Positions 51,417 through 60,809 of a DNA stretch of 64,000 nucleotides are shown in pieces. The notes beneath the pieces were generated by a model. That model searched no databases. It saw nothing but the letters and a program-made list of their open reading frames with translations, and was not told where the DNA came from. Source of the stretch: Streptomyces sp. NRRL B-24484 (GTDB lineage Bacteria > Actinomycetota > Actinomycetes > Streptomycetales > Streptomycetaceae); contig NZ_JOAI01000047.1 in assembly GCF_000717715.1 (NCBI RefSeq), positions 1 through 64,000 on the forward strand, given 5' to 3'. The stretch's first letter is position 1; the number at the start of each line of letters is the position of its first letter. A program made the position numbers and the translations under genes.

Positions 51417-52115
51417 GTGGACACTCGCCGTCGAGCCCTCGCCGTCCTGCTCGCCCTCGCCTCCCCGCTGGTGCTGGCCGGGTGCAACGGCGACGGCACC
51501 GACACGGCCGGGGACGCCGTGGGTACCACCGCGGTCTCCGCCGCCCCCTCGACCGCGGCTTCCGCCTCCACCGCCACCGCCTCGCCCGCGAAGAGCGCCG
51601 GCACGGTCGCGTTCTCGGCGAAGGGCTCGGCGAAGCCCACCCCGACGGCCACCGCCGGCGGGGGCGGGGGAGAGGTGGAGCACTGCGTCAACCCGATGCT
51701 GAGCGTGACCGCGTCGACCGCCGACGGCGCCGCCGGCACCATGGTCCAGCGCTTCGTGCTCACCAACGTGTCCTCGGCGGCCTGCTCGCTGACGGGCCGT
51801 CCCACCCTCGCCCCGTACGCGCCCCCCGGCGCGCCGGCGCTGTCGGTGGCCGTGGGGGCGATCCCGGCCGGCTTCGGCGGGCTCGGCGGCAGCGGCGGCA
51901 CCCTGGTGCTCGCCCCGGGCGGAACCGCGGCGTTCTTCCTGAAGTGGAGCAACGTCCCGACCGGTGACGCGCCGTGCCCGAAGGCGGCCGGCTTCGCCTT
52001 CCGCGCGCCGCTGGACCCGCTGGCGGACGCAGACAAGAAGGTGCCGTTCGCCTTCCAGCCGTGCGGTGGCGCGGCACAGGTCTCCCAGGTGCTGCCGGCC
52101 TCCGTCACCTCCTGA
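51417..52115 (+). CDS. DUF4232-domain lipoprotein
   Basis: The 232-residue protein starts at GTG 51417 behind GAAAGG. The lipoprotein signal peptide ends at LVLAGC (Cys23). A Ser/Thr/Ala-rich linker (about 30-80) leads to DUF4232: HCVNPMLSVTASTADG, MVQRFVLTNVSSAACSLTGRPTLAPYAP, LVLAPGGTAAFFLKWSNV, CPKAAGFAFRAP, with Cys pairs that probably form disulfides. Exposed on the membrane; the family's function is unknown. Confidence 0.9.
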   Translation: MDTRRRALAVLLALASPLVLAGCNGDGTDTAGDAVGTTAVSAAPSTAASASTATASPAKSAGTVAFSAKGSAKPTPTATAGGGGGEVEHCVNPMLSVTASTADGAAGTMVQRFVLTNVSSAACSLTGRPTLAPYAPPGAPALSVAVGAIPAGFGGLGGSGGTLVLAPGGTAAFFLKWSNVPTGDAPCPKAAGFAFRAPLDPLADADKKVPFAFQPCGGAAQVSQVLPASVTS

Positions 52116-52666
52116 CACCGGTACCCGGCGCAGCGCCCGGCGTGCCCCGGCACGTCCGGGCGCTGCGGCACGGCATGACGGCTCCCGGGGTGCGCGGACA
52201 CGGACGGACGGCGGACGGCCCCGGGCCGGGGCCGGTCGAACAGGTGTGGACCACCGTGGCAGCGGCGGACGGAGCCGGTCAAGACGTACCGCCGCGTAGC
52301 CTGCATCACATCCGGAACCGGCCGTTGCGGACCCAAGAGCCCCGGCCGGAACCATTTCTGACGCTCCGTCGCATGCCGACGACCCGGTGCCCGCACGGGC
52401 GGGCGCCCGGTCGCGGGCCGCTGCGGAGCGCGTCGGAGCGGTCACGTGGGGCAACGATTCGGTAACCGCGCTGGAGTCCGCGGTCGGGACTGGTCGAGAC
52501 TTTCGCCCATTCGCCCGGCCGTTCATGCACGCTTCGCCACCCTCCTCGACCAGGAATGCGTGCGGTCGACCGTTTGTGGACACCCCGCCGACACCCCGCG
52601 GGATTCCCGGGCGCATTCCTGTCTCCGGCCCTGCCGCCCTGCGGCACCATTCGAAGGCGGTTCCCC
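52116..52666. other. Intergenic region upstream of solute-binding protein
   Basis: About 550 bases, less GC-rich toward its end. I found no convincing gene, hairpin or hexamer pair. It must hold the promoter of the solute-binding protein. Confidence 0.4.
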
Positions 52667-53923
52667 GTGGAACGACATCTGCCGCGCCTGTTAACCGCGG
52701 CACTGGCCTGCTCCCTGACCCTCACCGCCTGTTCGGCATCGGGGTTCGGCTCCGGCGCGGCGGTCACCATCCGGCTGGTGGCCGCCGATTACGGCGACAA
52801 GGAGTCGAACAGTTCCCAGCACTACTGGAACGCGGTCGCATCGGCCTTCACCGCCGCGAATCCCGGCATCCGGGTGGACGTCCGGGTGGTGAACTGGAAC
52901 GACATCGACAAACGGGTCAAGGAGATGATCGACAGCGGCGACGTCCCGGACGTGCTGCAGACCGGCGGATACGCCGACAAGGTCGCGGGCGACCTGCTCT
53001 ACAAGGCCTCGGACGTCCTGTCGATCGGCACCCGGGCGGACTTCCTGGACAGCTTCGCCAAGGCCGGGCAGGTCGAGGGTATCCAGTACGGAATTCCGTT
53101 CGTCTCCTCGGCGCGCGCTTTCTTCTACAACAAGGCGGTCTTCCGCCGGGCGGGCATCGCCGAGCCCCCGACCACCTGGGACGAGCTGCGCAGGGACGCC
53201 CAGCGGATCCGGGAGAAGGTGCCCGGCACCGTCCCGTACGCGCTGCCGCTGGGCCCGGAGGAGGCCCAGGCGGAGACGCTGATCTGGGAACTCGGGAACG
53301 ACGGCGGATTCACCGACCGCTCGGGCCGCTACGCACTGGACAGCCCGCAGAACGTGGAGACCTTCGGCTGGCTGCGGAACAACCTCGTCACTCCCGGGCT
53401 CACCTATCCCGATCCGGCCCGCACCGACCGCCGGACGGCGTTCGCGGACTTCGCGGCCGGGAAGGCGGCGATGCTCAACGGCCACCCCTCGCTCGTCAAG
53501 CTCTCCGAGGACGGCGGGATCGACTACGGAATCGTTCCGATCCCCGGCCGGGCCGGTCCGCTGAAGTCCACGCTCGGCGTCGCGGACTGGATGATGGCGT
53601 TCAAGAAGTGGGGCCACCGCAAGGAGATCAAGAAGTTCCTCGATTTCGTGTACACCGGTGAGAACACCCTGGCGTTCGACGAGGCGTACAACCTGATGCC
53701 CGTCACCCACGACGCCCTGCTGGCGATGACCGCGAGCGGCCGGCACCACGACCTCGAACCGTTCCTCGCCCTGCTTCCGCAGGCCACCTTCTATCCGCTC
53801 GGGGACACCTCCTGGGACGCGATCTCCGCCGAGATCAAGAAGAGCGCCGGCCCGGCCGTCCGCAGACCCGAGGACGTCCTGGGCGACCTGCAGAAGCAGG
53901 CCCTGGCGGCAGGGTCGCACTGA
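52667..53923 (+). CDS. ABC transporter solute-binding lipoprotein with TTA codon
   Basis: The 418-residue protein starts at GTG 52667 with GAAGG upstream. Lipobox LTLTAC gives Cys22. The family 1 extracellular binding fold is recognisable: VDVRVVNWNDIDKRVKEMIDSGDVPDVLQTGGYAD, QYGIPFVSSARAFFYNKAVFRRAGI, PPTTWDELRRDAQRI, FADFAAGKAAMLNGHPS. Codon 9 is TTA, the bldA-dependent Leu codon of streptomycetes, the only in-frame TTA I noticed in the window. No permease or ATPase follows: the next gene is convergent behind a terminator. It probably binds a sugar or oligosaccharide. Confidence 0.9.
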   Translation: MERHLPRLLTAALACSLTLTACSASGFGSGAAVTIRLVAADYGDKESNSSQHYWNAVASAFTAANPGIRVDVRVVNWNDIDKRVKEMIDSGDVPDVLQTGGYADKVAGDLLYKASDVLSIGTRADFLDSFAKAGQVEGIQYGIPFVSSARAFFYNKAVFRRAGIAEPPTTWDELRRDAQRIREKVPGTVPYALPLGPEEAQAETLIWELGNDGGFTDRSGRYALDSPQNVETFGWLRNNLVTPGLTYPDPARTDRRTAFADFAAGKAAMLNGHPSLVKLSEDGGIDYGIVPIPGRAGPLKSTLGVADWMMAFKKWGHRKEIKKFLDFVYTGENTLAFDEAYNLMPVTHDALLAMTASGRHHDLEPFLALLPQATFYPLGDTSWDAISAEIKKSAGPAVRRPEDVLGDLQKQALAAGSH

Positions 53924-53958
53924 GCGGCCGCACCGGCGGCCGGGTGCGGAGGCGACGG

Positions 53959-54000
53959 AGGCCGCCCGGCCCGGGGTGCGGTCCCCGGGCCGGGCGGCCT
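53959..54000. terminator. Very strong bidirectional hairpin
   Basis: A perfect 18-bp stem (53959-53976 with 53983-54000) with a 6-base loop sits between the convergent solute-binding protein and secreted-protein genes. Confidence 0.85.
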
Positions 54001-54025
54001 GCGAGCGGCTGCCGGACGGTCGTCC

Positions 54026-54448
54026 TCAGGCGAGGTCGACCACCTCGAACAGGTCGTTGTCGGTCGCCGCGCCGGACAGCCAGGCGGTGACGTAGGCCTC
54101 GCCGGGCTGCCAGTCCGAGACGCCCGCCTCGTAGGGGGTCGCCGCCAGGCGGACCACGACGTCCTGCGGGTCGCCGGTGCAGGTCACCATCGGCAGCTGC
54201 GGGCCGGCGGCGTCCACCGAGCCGGTGACGCCCTGTATCGCGCGGACGAGCACGGCGCGGACGTCGCCGGCGGGACAGGCGACCGTGACGGTGACGTCGA
54301 CGGCGGCGCCGTCCTCGACGATCCGGCCGCCCACGACGCGGATGCTGCCCTCCCCGAGGGCGGACGCCTGGGGAGCGGCTGCGGCGAGCGTGCCAGTGGC
54401 GAGGACGGCCGCGAGGACGGCCGTGCGGAGGGTCCGGGTGACGGACAT
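54026..54448 (-). CDS. Small secreted protein of unknown function
   Basis: The 140-residue protein starts at ATG 54448 (MSVTRTLRTAVLAAVLATG). The signal peptide is cleaved after about residue 30 (PQASA). The mature part is beta-rich, acidic, with two Cys (TVACPAG, VTCTGD) likely forming a disulfide, as in Ig-like secreted actinomycete proteins. No family is named. Confidence 0.7.
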   Translation of the reverse strand: MSVTRTLRTAVLAAVLATGTLAAAAPQASALGEGSIRVVGGRIVEDGAAVDVTVTVACPAGDVRAVLVRAIQGVTGSVDAAGPQLPMVTCTGDPQDVVVRLAATPYEAGVSDWQPGEAYVTAWLSGAATDNDLFEVVDLA

Positions 54449-54761
54449 GGGTCGGTGCCTTTCGTGATCGCGGAGTCGGCCGCACCGGGGGAGCGGCTCG
54501 CCGACCACCCTCGTCCGGCCCCTCACCGACGGCAACTCAAGTCGCACGGACGCTCACTCAACGTGATGGACGGGCCGTGTGCGGGCGCCCGTACGGATGC
54601 GACGTGTGCGGACTCCCGCCGCCGGGCCGCGCCTCACCTGCAAGGGATTGGAAGCGCTGGCGAAAGTTGCTGAAAAGCGTTGCCACGGCTTGGGGGCGTT
54701 GCTAACTTCTGCGCACGCCGGCTCGGCGGATGCCCCCACCCTCATCGACCCGGAGCGACGC
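54449..54761. promoter_or_regulatory. Divergent region with GTTGC repeats
   Basis: The 313-base gap between the small secreted protein and the second solute-binding protein is less GC-rich near 54640-54710. It has GTTGC at 54666, 54679 and 54698, within AAAGTTGCTGAAAAGCGTTG. The GAAA/TTGC-rich stretch resembles LacI/MalR-type control regions of sugar-binding protein genes, but no clean dyad could be defined. Confidence 0.35.
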
Positions 54762-56018
54762 GTGCGCAGAAGCCTCCCCCTCATCGCGGCCACGATCTGC
54801 CTGTCCCTCAGCCTGACCGCCTGCGGCTCGGGTTCCGTCTTCGGCTCCGCCTCCGACGCGACCCCGAACGGGACACTGGTGATCTGGGCCGACGAGAAGC
54901 GCGCCGAGGCGCTCAGACCGTTCGCGGACTCCTTCGCCGCCGCGCACGGCGCCAAGGCCGAGATCGTCGCCGTCACGGAGAACCAGCAGGAGAGGTTCGT
55001 CGAGGCCTCCAAGGCCGGCACCGGCCCGGACGTCATGATCGGCGCGCACGACTGGATCGGGAACCTCGTGCTGAACGGCTACATCGACCCCGTCCTGGTG
55101 CTCGACAACAAGATGGAGGACTACGTGGACGTCGCCCGCCGGGCGGTGATGTACAACGGCGAGTTCTACGGCATCCCGTACGCGGTCGAGAGCCTGGTGC
55201 TGTTCCGCAACACCGAGCTGGCCCCCGACGCCCCGCAGACCTTCGACGACCTGGTGGCCACCGGCGAGGAGCTCAGGAAGGCCGGCAAGGTGACCCAGGC
55301 GGTCGGGTACACCGTCAGCCAGGGGGACGGGAAGTCCGGCGACACGTACCACATGTACCCGCTGTTCAGCTCCGCCGGCGGCTACCTGTTCGGCGACGAC
55401 GGGCGGGGCAACCCCAATCCGGCCGACCTCGGTGTCGGGCACCCCGCGTCGGTCGCCGCCATCGAGAAGATCGCCTCGCTGGGGGAGAAGGGGAAGGGGG
55501 TGCTCCGCCGCTCCTACACCTCCGACAGCACCGCCGCCGCCTTCACCTCGGGGAAGACCCCCTTCCTGGTGTCCGGCCCGTGGCGGCTGGCCGACGTGCG
55601 GGCCGCGGGGACCAAGTACGCCGTCTCCCCGGTGCCCGGCTTCGAGGGCAAGGGCCCCGCCCGGTCGTTCGTCGGCGTGCAGTCGTTCTTCGTCGCCAGC
55701 AAGGGCGCGCACAAGGCGCTCGCCCAGAAGTTCGTCCTCTCCACGCTCGGCTCCGTCGAACTCGCCGACGCTCTGTACAAGGCCGAGCCCCGCATGCCCG
55801 CCCTGAAGGAGGCCCTCGCCCACGCCCGCGCCGCCGACCCCGACCTCGCCGCCTTCGAGCAGGCCGCGAAGACCGGTGTGCCACTGCCGTCGCTCCCTCA
55901 GATGTCCGCCGTCTGGGGGCCGTTCAACGCCCTGCTCTACTCGGCCGTCAAGGGCGATCCGGTGGAGCCGGCGGTCGCCACGGCCGACCGGGCCATCCGG
56001 GCCCAGCTGCCGAAGTGA
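54762..56018 (+). CDS. MalE-like sugar-binding lipoprotein
   Basis: The 418-residue protein starts at GTG 54762 with GGAG upstream. Lipobox LSLTAC gives Cys21. Maltose-binding features: NGTLVIWADEKRAEALRPFADSFAAAHGAKAEIVAV, GPDVMIGAHDWIGNLVLNGYIDPV, FYGIPYAVESLVLFRNTELAP, FTSGKTPFLVSGPWRLADVRAAG, KALAQKFVLSTL. It should bind maltose or a related oligosaccharide outside the membrane. MalF/MalG-type permeases normally follow directly; here the next gene is an unrelated FUSC protein, so this is an orphan copy. Confidence 0.92.
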   Translation: MRRSLPLIAATICLSLSLTACGSGSVFGSASDATPNGTLVIWADEKRAEALRPFADSFAAAHGAKAEIVAVTENQQERFVEASKAGTGPDVMIGAHDWIGNLVLNGYIDPVLVLDNKMEDYVDVARRAVMYNGEFYGIPYAVESLVLFRNTELAPDAPQTFDDLVATGEELRKAGKVTQAVGYTVSQGDGKSGDTYHMYPLFSSAGGYLFGDDGRGNPNPADLGVGHPASVAAIEKIASLGEKGKGVLRRSYTSDSTAAAFTSGKTPFLVSGPWRLADVRAAGTKYAVSPVPGFEGKGPARSFVGVQSFFVASKGAHKALAQKFVLSTLGSVELADALYKAEPRMPALKEALAHARAADPDLAAFEQAAKTGVPLPSLPQMSAVWGPFNALLYSAVKGDPVEPAVATADRAIRAQLPK

Positions 56019-56172
56019 CGGGCGCCCCTGCGGGGCCGGTCGGGCCGTCCTAGCCTGGTGGAGCGGGTGGCCGCCCACGCCTGCCGGGTGGCGGCCCGCC
56101 CCGGGCCGCCCACCTCCGGCCCGCCGGGCGCCGCGACCGCAGGGGACACCGACCAGGGACAGCGGGGTGCCG

Positions 56173-58486
56173 ATGAGCCGGACGCGCGCACTGCCCGACC
56201 GGCTCCGCGCCCGTGACCCCGGCCTGGAGGTCCTGCACCGCGCCGTCCGGGTCACCCTGGTCGCCTGCACCGGTTTCTACACCTTCCGGTACGCCTTCGA
56301 CCGGCCGAGCGCCGCGACCTACGCCCTGTTCGGGGCGATCTCCCTCGGGCTGCTCTCCCGGATCGGCGGCGGCGCCCGCGCCCGGGCCCGCACCCTGCTG
56401 CTCACGCTGCCCGCGGCCTACCTGCTGATCACCCTCGGCACCCTGCTCGCCGTCCGCGCGTGGGCTGCCGCCCTCGGCATGCTGGGCATCGGATTCGCCG
56501 TCGCCTACGGCTCGGTCGGCGGGCCCCGGCTGGTCGGCCTCGCCAACGGCCTGCAACTGCTCTACATCCTTCCGTGCTTCCCGCCGTACCGGCCGGACGA
56601 CCTGCCGCTGCGGCTGATCGGCGTCACCGCCGGGATCGTGCTGCTCGCCGCCGCCGAGCGGCTGCTGTGGCCGGTGCCGCCGCCCGTCGACCACCGCGAC
56701 CGACTGGCCCGGGCCGCCGCCGCGGTCGCCGACCTCGCCGACCGCACCGCGGCCGCCGTCGCGGCGCCCCCCGGCCGCCCCGTCCGGGACCGCGCCCCGC
56801 CCGGCGCCGCCGACGGCCGCCCGGACCCCGCCGCCGCAGCCATGGACGAGCTGCGCCTCTCCCGGATCCCCCTGATGGAGCGCCCGGCCTCGGCGGGCGC
56901 CACCGACCGCGCCCTCTCGCACGCGGCCACCGCCCTCCGCCACACCCGCGCCCAGCTGCTGCGGATCGGCCGGGTCAACGACCTCGCCGGCCCGCTGCCG
57001 CAGGCCGCCGCACTGGTGAGCGCCGCGGGCCGGGCCGGTGCCCGCGACCGAGCCGATCGAGGCCGCCCTCACCGCCTTCGAAACCGTCCGGAGCACCCCG
57101 TTCCACCCGGACGGCGGCCCACGCCCCGCCCCGGGCACTGCGGCCGGACACATCGGGCCGTACCCCACCGCCGACCCCGCGGAGGCGGCGACCGCCGCCC
57201 GGCTCGCCCTCGGCAGCATCGCCCTGGAGACCGCCGAGGGCGCCCGCTTCCTCACCCTCGCCGTACGGATCAGCCGCGGGGCACCGCTGCCGCCCGACCC
57301 GACCCCGCCCGCCGAACGCCCGGGCCCGTTCTGGTACGCCCACGAGCCGGCCGTCCGGCTCTGGTGGGCCCGGTTCCGGGCCAACCTGACCCCGCGCTCG
57401 GTGTACTTCCAGAACGCCGTCCGCACCGCCGCAGCCCTTGCCGCGGCCCGCCTGCTGGTGGGCGGCCTCGACCTCACACACGGCTTCTGGGTGCTCCTCG
57501 CCACCCTCACCCTGATGCGCACCACCGCCGCCGACACCGGCATGGCCCTGCGGCCCGCGCTCACCGGCACGCTGTGCGGTGCGGTCGCCACGGCCGTGAT
57601 GCTGATGCTGGTCGGCGAGCGGCCGCTGTTCTACGCCGTCGCACTGCCGGTCACCATGCTCACCGCGTTCACCGTGGGTCCGCTGCTCGGCCTGGCCTGG
57701 GCCCAGGGCACCTTCACCGTCGTGGTGGCCATGGTGTTCGCCCAGCTCGCGCCCGCCAGCTGGCGGCTCGCCGAGGCCCGGCTCCTCGACGTGGCGACCG
57801 GCGCCGCCGTCGGCATCCTCACCGGGCTCTGCGCCTGGCCGCTCGGCGGCGCCCGCGAACTGCGCCGACGCTCGGCCGAACTGCTCGCCGACAGTGCCGC
57901 CGCGCTCCGCGAGACCGTCGCGGTGCTGACCGGCGGGCCCGCCCCGGACGGCGCGGTGCGCCGGGCCCGCCGCTCGGCGGTCCTCGCCGAGGCCACCTAC
58001 GCCCAGTTCCGCTCCGAGCACCACACCGTGCCGCCGGGCGCACCGGACTGGCAGGCGGCGGTGCTGACCGGCCAGCACACCGTCCGCGGTGCCGAGCAAC
58101 TGCTCGCCAGGATCGCCCCGCACTCCCTGGCCGGCTGGCCGGACACCGCCGCCACCCTCGTCCGGGACGCCGACACCGCGGCCGCCGCCTTCCGCCGGGA
58201 GGGCGCCGCGCTGCGCGCCGGACCGCGGGCGCCCGTCCCGCCGGACCCGCTGCTCGCCGAGGCGCGGACCGCCCTGCTCGACGAGCGCGTCACGGCCGCC
58301 CGCCTGCCGCCGGACCCGGCGGCGCTGCACGCCGTGGACACCGCCGTCTGGCTCGTCGGCCTGGTCGACGACCTGGCGGCCGTACCGGTCGCGAAGGCTC
58401 CCGACGCGGTCAGCCCTCCCGCTCCGGCTCCCGGCCGGTCGGGCGCGCACCCGGACGGGACCGGGCCGCCTCGCCCTCCGCGGTGA
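56173..58486 (+). pseudogene. FUSC-family transporter gene with frameshift
   Basis: The gene starts at ATG 56173 (MSRTRALPDRLRARDPGLEV). The first half (to about 57030) holds the N-terminal membrane bundle (FGAISLGLLSRIGG, LLTLPAAYLLITLGTLLAVRAWAAALGML). At about 57020-57045 the homology moves to the next frame (from GTG 57038, PATEPIEAALTAFETV). The second half then carries the second FUSC bundle (FWVLLATLTLMRTTAADTGMALRPALTGTLCG, VGPLLGLAWAQGTFTVVVAM). Joined, it is about 770 residues, normal for two-bundle FUSC/aromatic acid exporters. The second frame has no evident Shine-Dalgarno. One extra or two missing bases within a CCGGGCCGG run is the simplest cause. Its 3' end overlaps the convergent MFS gene by 77 bases. 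Confidence 0.7.
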
Positions 58487-60017
58487 TCCGGGTGCCGGGG
58501 TGCCACAGCGCGCAGAGGAAGGCCGCCGCCAGCGCCGCCGCCATCCCGTACAGCACCGGCCGGTTCGCCGCCGCGAAGTCCGCCCGCAGGGCGGCCAGCA
58601 GTCCCGGGTCGACGCCGCTCGCCCCGGACCCGCCGGTGCTCGGCCCGGTGAGGCTCTTGGTGATCTGGTCGGCCGTACTGCGCGCCGCCTGCGGCGGCAG
58701 CCCGCGCTGCTCCAGCGTGTCGGTGATCCGGTTCGCCGCGGTGTGCAGCAGGACGGTGCCGAGCACCGCGAGGCTCACGCTCGCCGAGTAGTTCCGGACG
58801 GTCTGGGTGATCCCGGTGACCTCGCCGTAGGAGCGGCCGATCGCCCGGTTCACGGCGTCCGTCGAGGCGGGCGTCAGCAGCAGGCCGATCCCGGCGCCCG
58901 CGAGCACGATCCACACCCACTGCGCGCCCAGCGACAGATCGGTGATCTTCGCCGCCCACCCGGCGAACCCGGCCGCGCCGACCACCGTCCCCAGCAGCAT
59001 CGCCGGCCGGGCTCCGCGCCGGTCCAGGATCCGGCCGCCGATCTGCGAGGCCGGGCCGAACCCGGCGAAGAACACCAGCAGGTAGAGGCCCGCCTCGTTC
59101 GCCGAGTAGCCCAGGGCGACCTGCGCGTACACCGAGGCGAAGAAGAACACCGGGACGAAGGACATCATCGAGAAGAAGAGCACCGCGTTGTCCACCGAGA
59201 ACGCGCGGTCGGCGAAGACCTGCATGGTGATCAGCGGGTCCCGGCTGCGCAGCTCCGCCAGCACGAACAGCGCCAGCACCGCCAGGCCGCCCACGATGCA
59301 CCCCCAGGTCGCCGCGCTGCCCCAGCCCCAGACCGCCGCCTGCTGCAGGCCGAGCACGCTCAGGGCCATGCCGGCCGCCACGAGCACGGCACCCGGCCAG
59401 TCGATCGGCTCCGGGCGCGGCGTGTTGCGGATCCGGGCGAGGAAGGTCAGCACCAGGGCGACCACCGCCACCGGCACGTTGACCCAGAAGATCGCCCGCC
59501 AGGTCCAGCTGGTCAGCCAGCCGCCGAGGATCGGGCCGAGCGCGGTCAGCCCGCCCGCCACGGCGAAGAACAGCGCCAGGGCCCGCCCGCGCCGCTCCAC
59601 CGGGAACACCTCGACCACCACGGCCAGCGCGGCCGGGAACATCAGCGCCGCGCCGAGCCCCTGCACCGCGCGGAAGGAGATCAGCCAGGCCTCGGCCGCG
59701 CCGCCGGTCGGCACCGCCCCGCAGAGCGCCGACGCCGCCACGAACACCACCGTGCCGACCAGCATCATCCGCTTGTGCCCGAGGATGTCGGAGACCCGGC
59801 CGCCCAGCGCGAAGAACGCCGCCAGCGACAGCAGGTAGGCGTTGACCACCCACTGCATCGCACCGGCGGAGAGCCCGAGTTCGCGGATGATGCTCGGGGC
59901 GGCGATCGACACGATGGTCTGGTCGATGAAGGTCATCGAGACGGCGAAGAGCATGCCCGCCAGGGCCAGCCTCTCGCTGGTGCCGCCGCCGTCCCGTCCG
60001 CCGCTGTCAGCAGCCAT
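58410..60017 (-). CDS. DHA2-family MFS drug exporter
   Basis: The 535-residue protein starts at ATG 60017. About 14 membrane segments are visible. Hallmarks: FIDQTIVSIAAPSIIRELGLSAGAMQWVVNAYLL (motif D1 region), GGRVSDILGHKRMMLVG (motif A) and FRAVQGLGAALMFPAALAVVVEVFP with the following GPILGGWLTSWTWRAIFWVNVPV (motif C). Uses the proton gradient to export drugs or metabolites. The C-terminal tail is charged. Overlaps tail-to-tail with the FUSC gene. Confidence 0.93.
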   Translation of the reverse strand: MAADSGGRDGGGTSERLALAGMLFAVSMTFIDQTIVSIAAPSIIRELGLSAGAMQWVVNAYLLSLAAFFALGGRVSDILGHKRMMLVGTVVFVAASALCGAVPTGGAAEAWLISFRAVQGLGAALMFPAALAVVVEVFPVERRGRALALFFAVAGGLTALGPILGGWLTSWTWRAIFWVNVPVAVVALVLTFLARIRNTPRPEPIDWPGAVLVAAGMALSVLGLQQAAVWGWGSAATWGCIVGGLAVLALFVLAELRSRDPLITMQVFADRAFSVDNAVLFFSMMSFVPVFFFASVYAQVALGYSANEAGLYLLVFFAGFGPASQIGGRILDRRGARPAMLLGTVVGAAGFAGWAAKITDLSLGAQWVWIVLAGAGIGLLLTPASTDAVNRAIGRSYGEVTGITQTVRNYSASVSLAVLGTVLLHTAANRITDTLEQRGLPPQAARSTADQITKSLTGPSTGGSGASGVDPGLLAALRADFAAANRPVLYGMAAALAAAFLCALWHPGTRITAEGEAARSRPGARPTGREPEREG

Positions 60018-60196
60018 GCCGCTCTCCTTCCGTCCCGGCGCCGCCCCGGTCCCGTCCGGCTCCCGGCCCGGCGGTCACCCGGACGACACTGCCCGCCCCG
60101 CGGCCCGGGCGCGCGCTGCGCCGCGGCGAAGTCATCCGCTCGGCGGACGCCCGCAGGTCCGCCCGCCGCCATGGGCGGGGACGGCAGAATGACCGC

Positions 60197-60769
60197 ATGC
60201 GCATCCGAGCCGCCCGTCCCGAGGACGTCCCCGTGCTGCAGGCGATCGAGCGTGCCGCGGGGGAGGCGTTCCGCGGGGTCGGGATGCCCGAGATCGCCGC
60301 GGACGAGCCCTTCTCCGACGAGGAGTTCGCCCCGTTCCTGGCCGCCGGCCTGGCCTGGGTGGCGGTCGACGGCGGCGACCGCCCGGTGGGGTACCTGCTC
60401 GCCGAGCGCGTCGACGGCGACCTGCACGTCGAACAGGTGTCGGTGCACCCCGACAGCGCCCGGCGCGGGATCGGCCGGGCGCTGATCGACCGCGCCGCCG
60501 GCTGCGCCGCCGCCGAGGGGCTGCCCGCGCTGACCCTCACCACCTTCGCCGAGGTGCCGTGGAACGCGCCCTACTACGCCCGCTGCGGCTTCACCGTCCT
60601 CGACGGGCCGGAGATCGGGCCGCAGCTGCGGGCCGTCCGGGAGCGCGAGGCCGCACACGGGCTGGACCGGTGGCCGCGGGTCTGCATGCGGCGCGCCGTC
60701 GTGCCGCAGGACGGGCGGTCGGCCCGACCGTCCGTCAGTCGGTGGTCGGCGCCGGGAGGTCCAGGGTGA
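60197..60769 (+). CDS. GNAT-family acetyltransferase
   Basis: The 190-residue protein starts at ATG 60197 (MRIRAARPEDVPVLQAIERAAGEAF). GNAT fold: GYLLAERVDGDLHVEQVSVHPDSARRGIGRALIDRAA with the acetyl-CoA loop R-R-G-I-G, and APYYARCGFTVLD. The natural C-terminus would be near RVCMRRAV; the last about 20 residues run through the adjacent GntR remnant region and may be non-native. The substrate is unknown. Confidence 0.88.
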   Translation: MRIRAARPEDVPVLQAIERAAGEAFRGVGMPEIAADEPFSDEEFAPFLAAGLAWVAVDGGDRPVGYLLAERVDGDLHVEQVSVHPDSARRGIGRALIDRAAGCAAAEGLPALTLTTFAEVPWNAPYYARCGFTVLDGPEIGPQLRAVREREAAHGLDRWPRVCMRRAVVPQDGRSARPSVSRWSAPGGPG

Positions 60770-60809
60770 AGCTGAACCGGTCGCCGCGGTAGAGGGTGCG
60801 CACCCGTTC
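60735..60809 (-). pseudogene. 3' fragment of a GntR/UTRA-type regulator
   Basis: Minus-strand codons ending at the TGA 60737-60735 read ERVRTLYRGDRFSFTLDLPA then PTTD, which resembles the C-terminal strand of UTRA-domain GntR regulators. The homology stops at about 60805, where a plus-strand gene fragment begins. No start codon or HTH remains. Confidence 0.5.

Noticed and set aside
52280..52310. TAGCCT hexamer as a promoter -10 upstream of the solute-binding protein
   Set aside because: No acceptable -35 hexamer at the right distance, and it lies about 370 bases before the gene.
57038..58486. Second half of the FUSC gene as an independent gene starting at GTG 57038
   Set aside because: No Shine-Dalgarno is evident, it would start mid-domain, and joining to the upstream half gives a normal family length.
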